Assembly: GCA_905215105.1 (NCBI GenBank)
Contig: CAJMOI010000118.1
Coordinates: forward strand, 1-6,393
Source: an uncultured bacterium
Lineage (GTDB): Bacteria; Bacillota; Clostridia; Oscillospirales; Acutalibacteraceae
Length of the DNA: 6,393 nt
Direction: 5' to 3'
Below are positions 5,361-6,393 of the stretch, in pieces (positions within the stretch are counted from its first letter, which is position 1; every line of letters starts with the position of its first letter). The position numbers and the translations under genes were made by a program. Below the pieces are notes generated by a model. It made no database searches and was not told where the DNA came from. It worked only from the letters and a program-made list of their open reading frames with translations.

Positions 5361-5376
5361 GTTAGCTGAAACTAAT
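5361..5376. promoter_or_regulatory. third GTTAG-N6-CTAA(C) site, before feoB
   Basis: GTTAG (5361-5365), six bases, then CTAAT (5372-5376): the same arm sequence and spacing as the two feo operators, with one mismatch in ten arm bases. It lies in the 68-base gap between the second feoA and feoB. No convincing promoter surrounds it, so it may be a weak internal operator, a roadblock site or chance. Confidence 0.4.
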
Positions 5377-5411
5377 TCGAGAAAAACATGATTTTGAAGG
5401 GGGAAATACCA

Positions 5412-6393
5412 ATGAAAATCGCTTTGGCGGGCAATCCCAACAGCGGCAAAACCACGCTGTTCAACGCGCTGACCGGTTCCAACCAGTTTGTAGGCAACTG
5501 GCCCGGTGTAACGGTGGAAAAGAAAGAAGGAAAGTTGAAAGGCTTTCAGGATGTGATCCTGACAGACCTTCCCGGCATTTATTCCCTGTCACCCTATACG
5601 CTGGAGGAAGTGGTGGCGAGAAACTATCTGCTTCAGGAAAAACCGGATGCCATTCTGAACATTGTGGACGGCACCAATCTGGAGCGGAACCTGTACCTGA
5701 CCACCCAGCTGCTGGAGCTGGGCGTACCGCTGGTCATGGCGGTGAATATGTCCGACGTGGTGGCGAAAAACGGTGAGAAGATCGACACAGCGGCCATGGA
5801 AAAGGCACTGGGCTGCACTGTGGTGGAGATTTCTGCGCTGAAAGGTACCGGCGTGAAGGAAGCCGCACAGCAGGCTGTGCTGGCCGCCAGAACGGGAAAG
5901 AGTGAGAAGCCCGTCCACCGCTTTTCCGAAGCTGTGGAGAAGGTACTGGACGAAATCTCTGCAAAGCTGACAGGGGTTTCCAAGGAGCAGAAGCGGTTCT
6001 ATGCCATCAAGCTGTTTGAGCGGGATGAAAAAATCAGGGAAAACCTGAAAAACCCGCCGGAGGTGGAATCCATGGTGGCGGCTCTGGAGGAAGAGCTGGA
6101 TGACGACGCGGAATCCATCATCACCAATGAGCGGTACCAGTACATCTCCGGGCTGATGAAAAGCTGCGTGCAGAAAAAGAACGCCGGCATGACCACCTCG
6201 GACAGAATTGACAAGGTAGTCACCAACCGCTGGCTGGCCCTGCCGATCTTCGCGGCGGTCATGTTCGTCGTCTACTATGTGTCCGTCTCCTGGCTCGGCA
6301 CGATCGTAACCGACTGGACCAACGACACCCTCTTCGCGGGGACGATCCAGCCCCTCGTCGGCGGCTGGCTCGAGGCGGCCGGCGCCGCCGAAT
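5412..6393 (+). CDS. feoB: ferrous iron transporter FeoB, N-terminal 327 residues (3' end outside window)
   Basis: Inner-membrane Fe2+ transporter with an N-terminal G-protein domain. The frame is open from ATG 5412, after AAGGGGG at 5397-5403, to the window edge. All G motifs are visible: G1 GNPNSGKT (7-14), G2 GVTVEKKEG with T34, G3 DLPG (52-55), G4 NMSD (112-115) and G5 SALKG (141-145). A helical GDI-like spacer covers roughly 170-265, with KRFYAIKLFERDE and the ESIITNERYQYISGL segment. DRIDKVVTNRWLALPIF leads into the first membrane helix (about 274-298). Full-length FeoB proteins are about 600-800 residues, so the permease with its two Gate motifs lies to the right. From about 6240 the base and codon use change sharply: four CTC Leu codons occur in the last 35 codons and none before, and GC rises to about 71%. 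The protein reading stays sensible, so the change reflects recombination or assembly mixing rather than a frameshift. Confidence 0.95.
   Translation, partial: MKIALAGNPNSGKTTLFNALTGSNQFVGNWPGVTVEKKEGKLKGFQDVILTDLPGIYSLSPYTLEEVVARNYLLQEKPDAILNIVDGTNLERNLYLTTQLLELGVPLVMAVNMSDVVAKNGEKIDTAAMEKALGCTVVEISALKGTGVKEAAQQAVLAARTGKSEKPVHRFSEAVEKVLDEISAKLTGVSKEQKRFYAIKLFERDEKIRENLKNPPEVESMVAALEEELDDDAESIITNERYQYISGLMKSCVQKKNAGMTTSDRIDKVVTNRWLALPIFAAVMFVVYYVSVSWLGTIVTDWTNDTLFAGTIQPLVGGWLEAAGAAE

Noticed and set aside
5351..5378. Internal promoter for feoB (TTGCCT with TAATTC)
   Set aside because: Both hexamers are poor, the spacing is 16 bp, and there is no extended -10 element.

Overview
The window looks like chromosomal DNA of a gut-type Firmicute, probably a clostridium of the Oscillospirales kind. 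This is inferred from moderate GC (about 50-55% in most genes), strong purine-rich ribosome binding sites, intrinsic terminators with T-tracts, a tandem feoA-feoA-feoB locus, and protein sequences close to anaerobe families. Every gene reads on the + strand. No rRNA, tRNA, CRISPR array, insertion sequence or phage gene was seen.

Region 1 (1-3115) is the lower half of L-rhamnose catabolism. It holds the C-terminal three quarters of L-rhamnose isomerase (rhaA, cut by the left window edge), then rhamnulose-1-phosphate aldolase (rhaD) 38 bases later. After a 123-base gap with its own extended -10 promoter comes lactaldehyde reductase (fucO), closed by a strong intrinsic terminator. RhaA makes rhamnulose, a kinase not in the window (presumably upstream) phosphorylates it, RhaD cleaves it to DHAP and L-lactaldehyde, and FucO reduces lactaldehyde to 1,2-propanediol, regenerating NAD+ under anaerobic conditions.

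Region 2 (3116-4692) is a single-gene transcription unit for a CPA2-type cation:proton antiporter with an Asp-Asp ion-binding pair and no RCK/TrkA domain. It has a good promoter (TTGAAA, 18 bp, TGC-TAAAAT). A Crp/Fnr-like palindrome (TGTGA-N6-TCACG) is centred about 62 bp before the predicted transcription start. A textbook terminator with ten T's follows the gene.

Region 3 (4693-6393) is a ferrous iron uptake operon: two different small FeoA proteins, then the GTPase and first membrane segment of FeoB, cut by the right edge. The promoter region carries two nearly identical copies of GTTAG-N6-CTAAC, 25 bp apart. A third site of the same design sits just before feoB. These are probably operators for a metal-dependent repressor, perhaps of the DtxR/IdeR/MntR family. 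The last ~150 bases of feoB change sharply in base and codon composition (about 71% GC in the final 100 bases against about 53% a few hundred bases earlier), which suggests recombination or an assembly chimera at the FeoB membrane domain.

Most of the window is recognisable metabolism and transport. I see no evidence of a wholly new system. The most useful leads are the repeated feo operator, the feoB composition break and the palindromes upstream of the antiporter.
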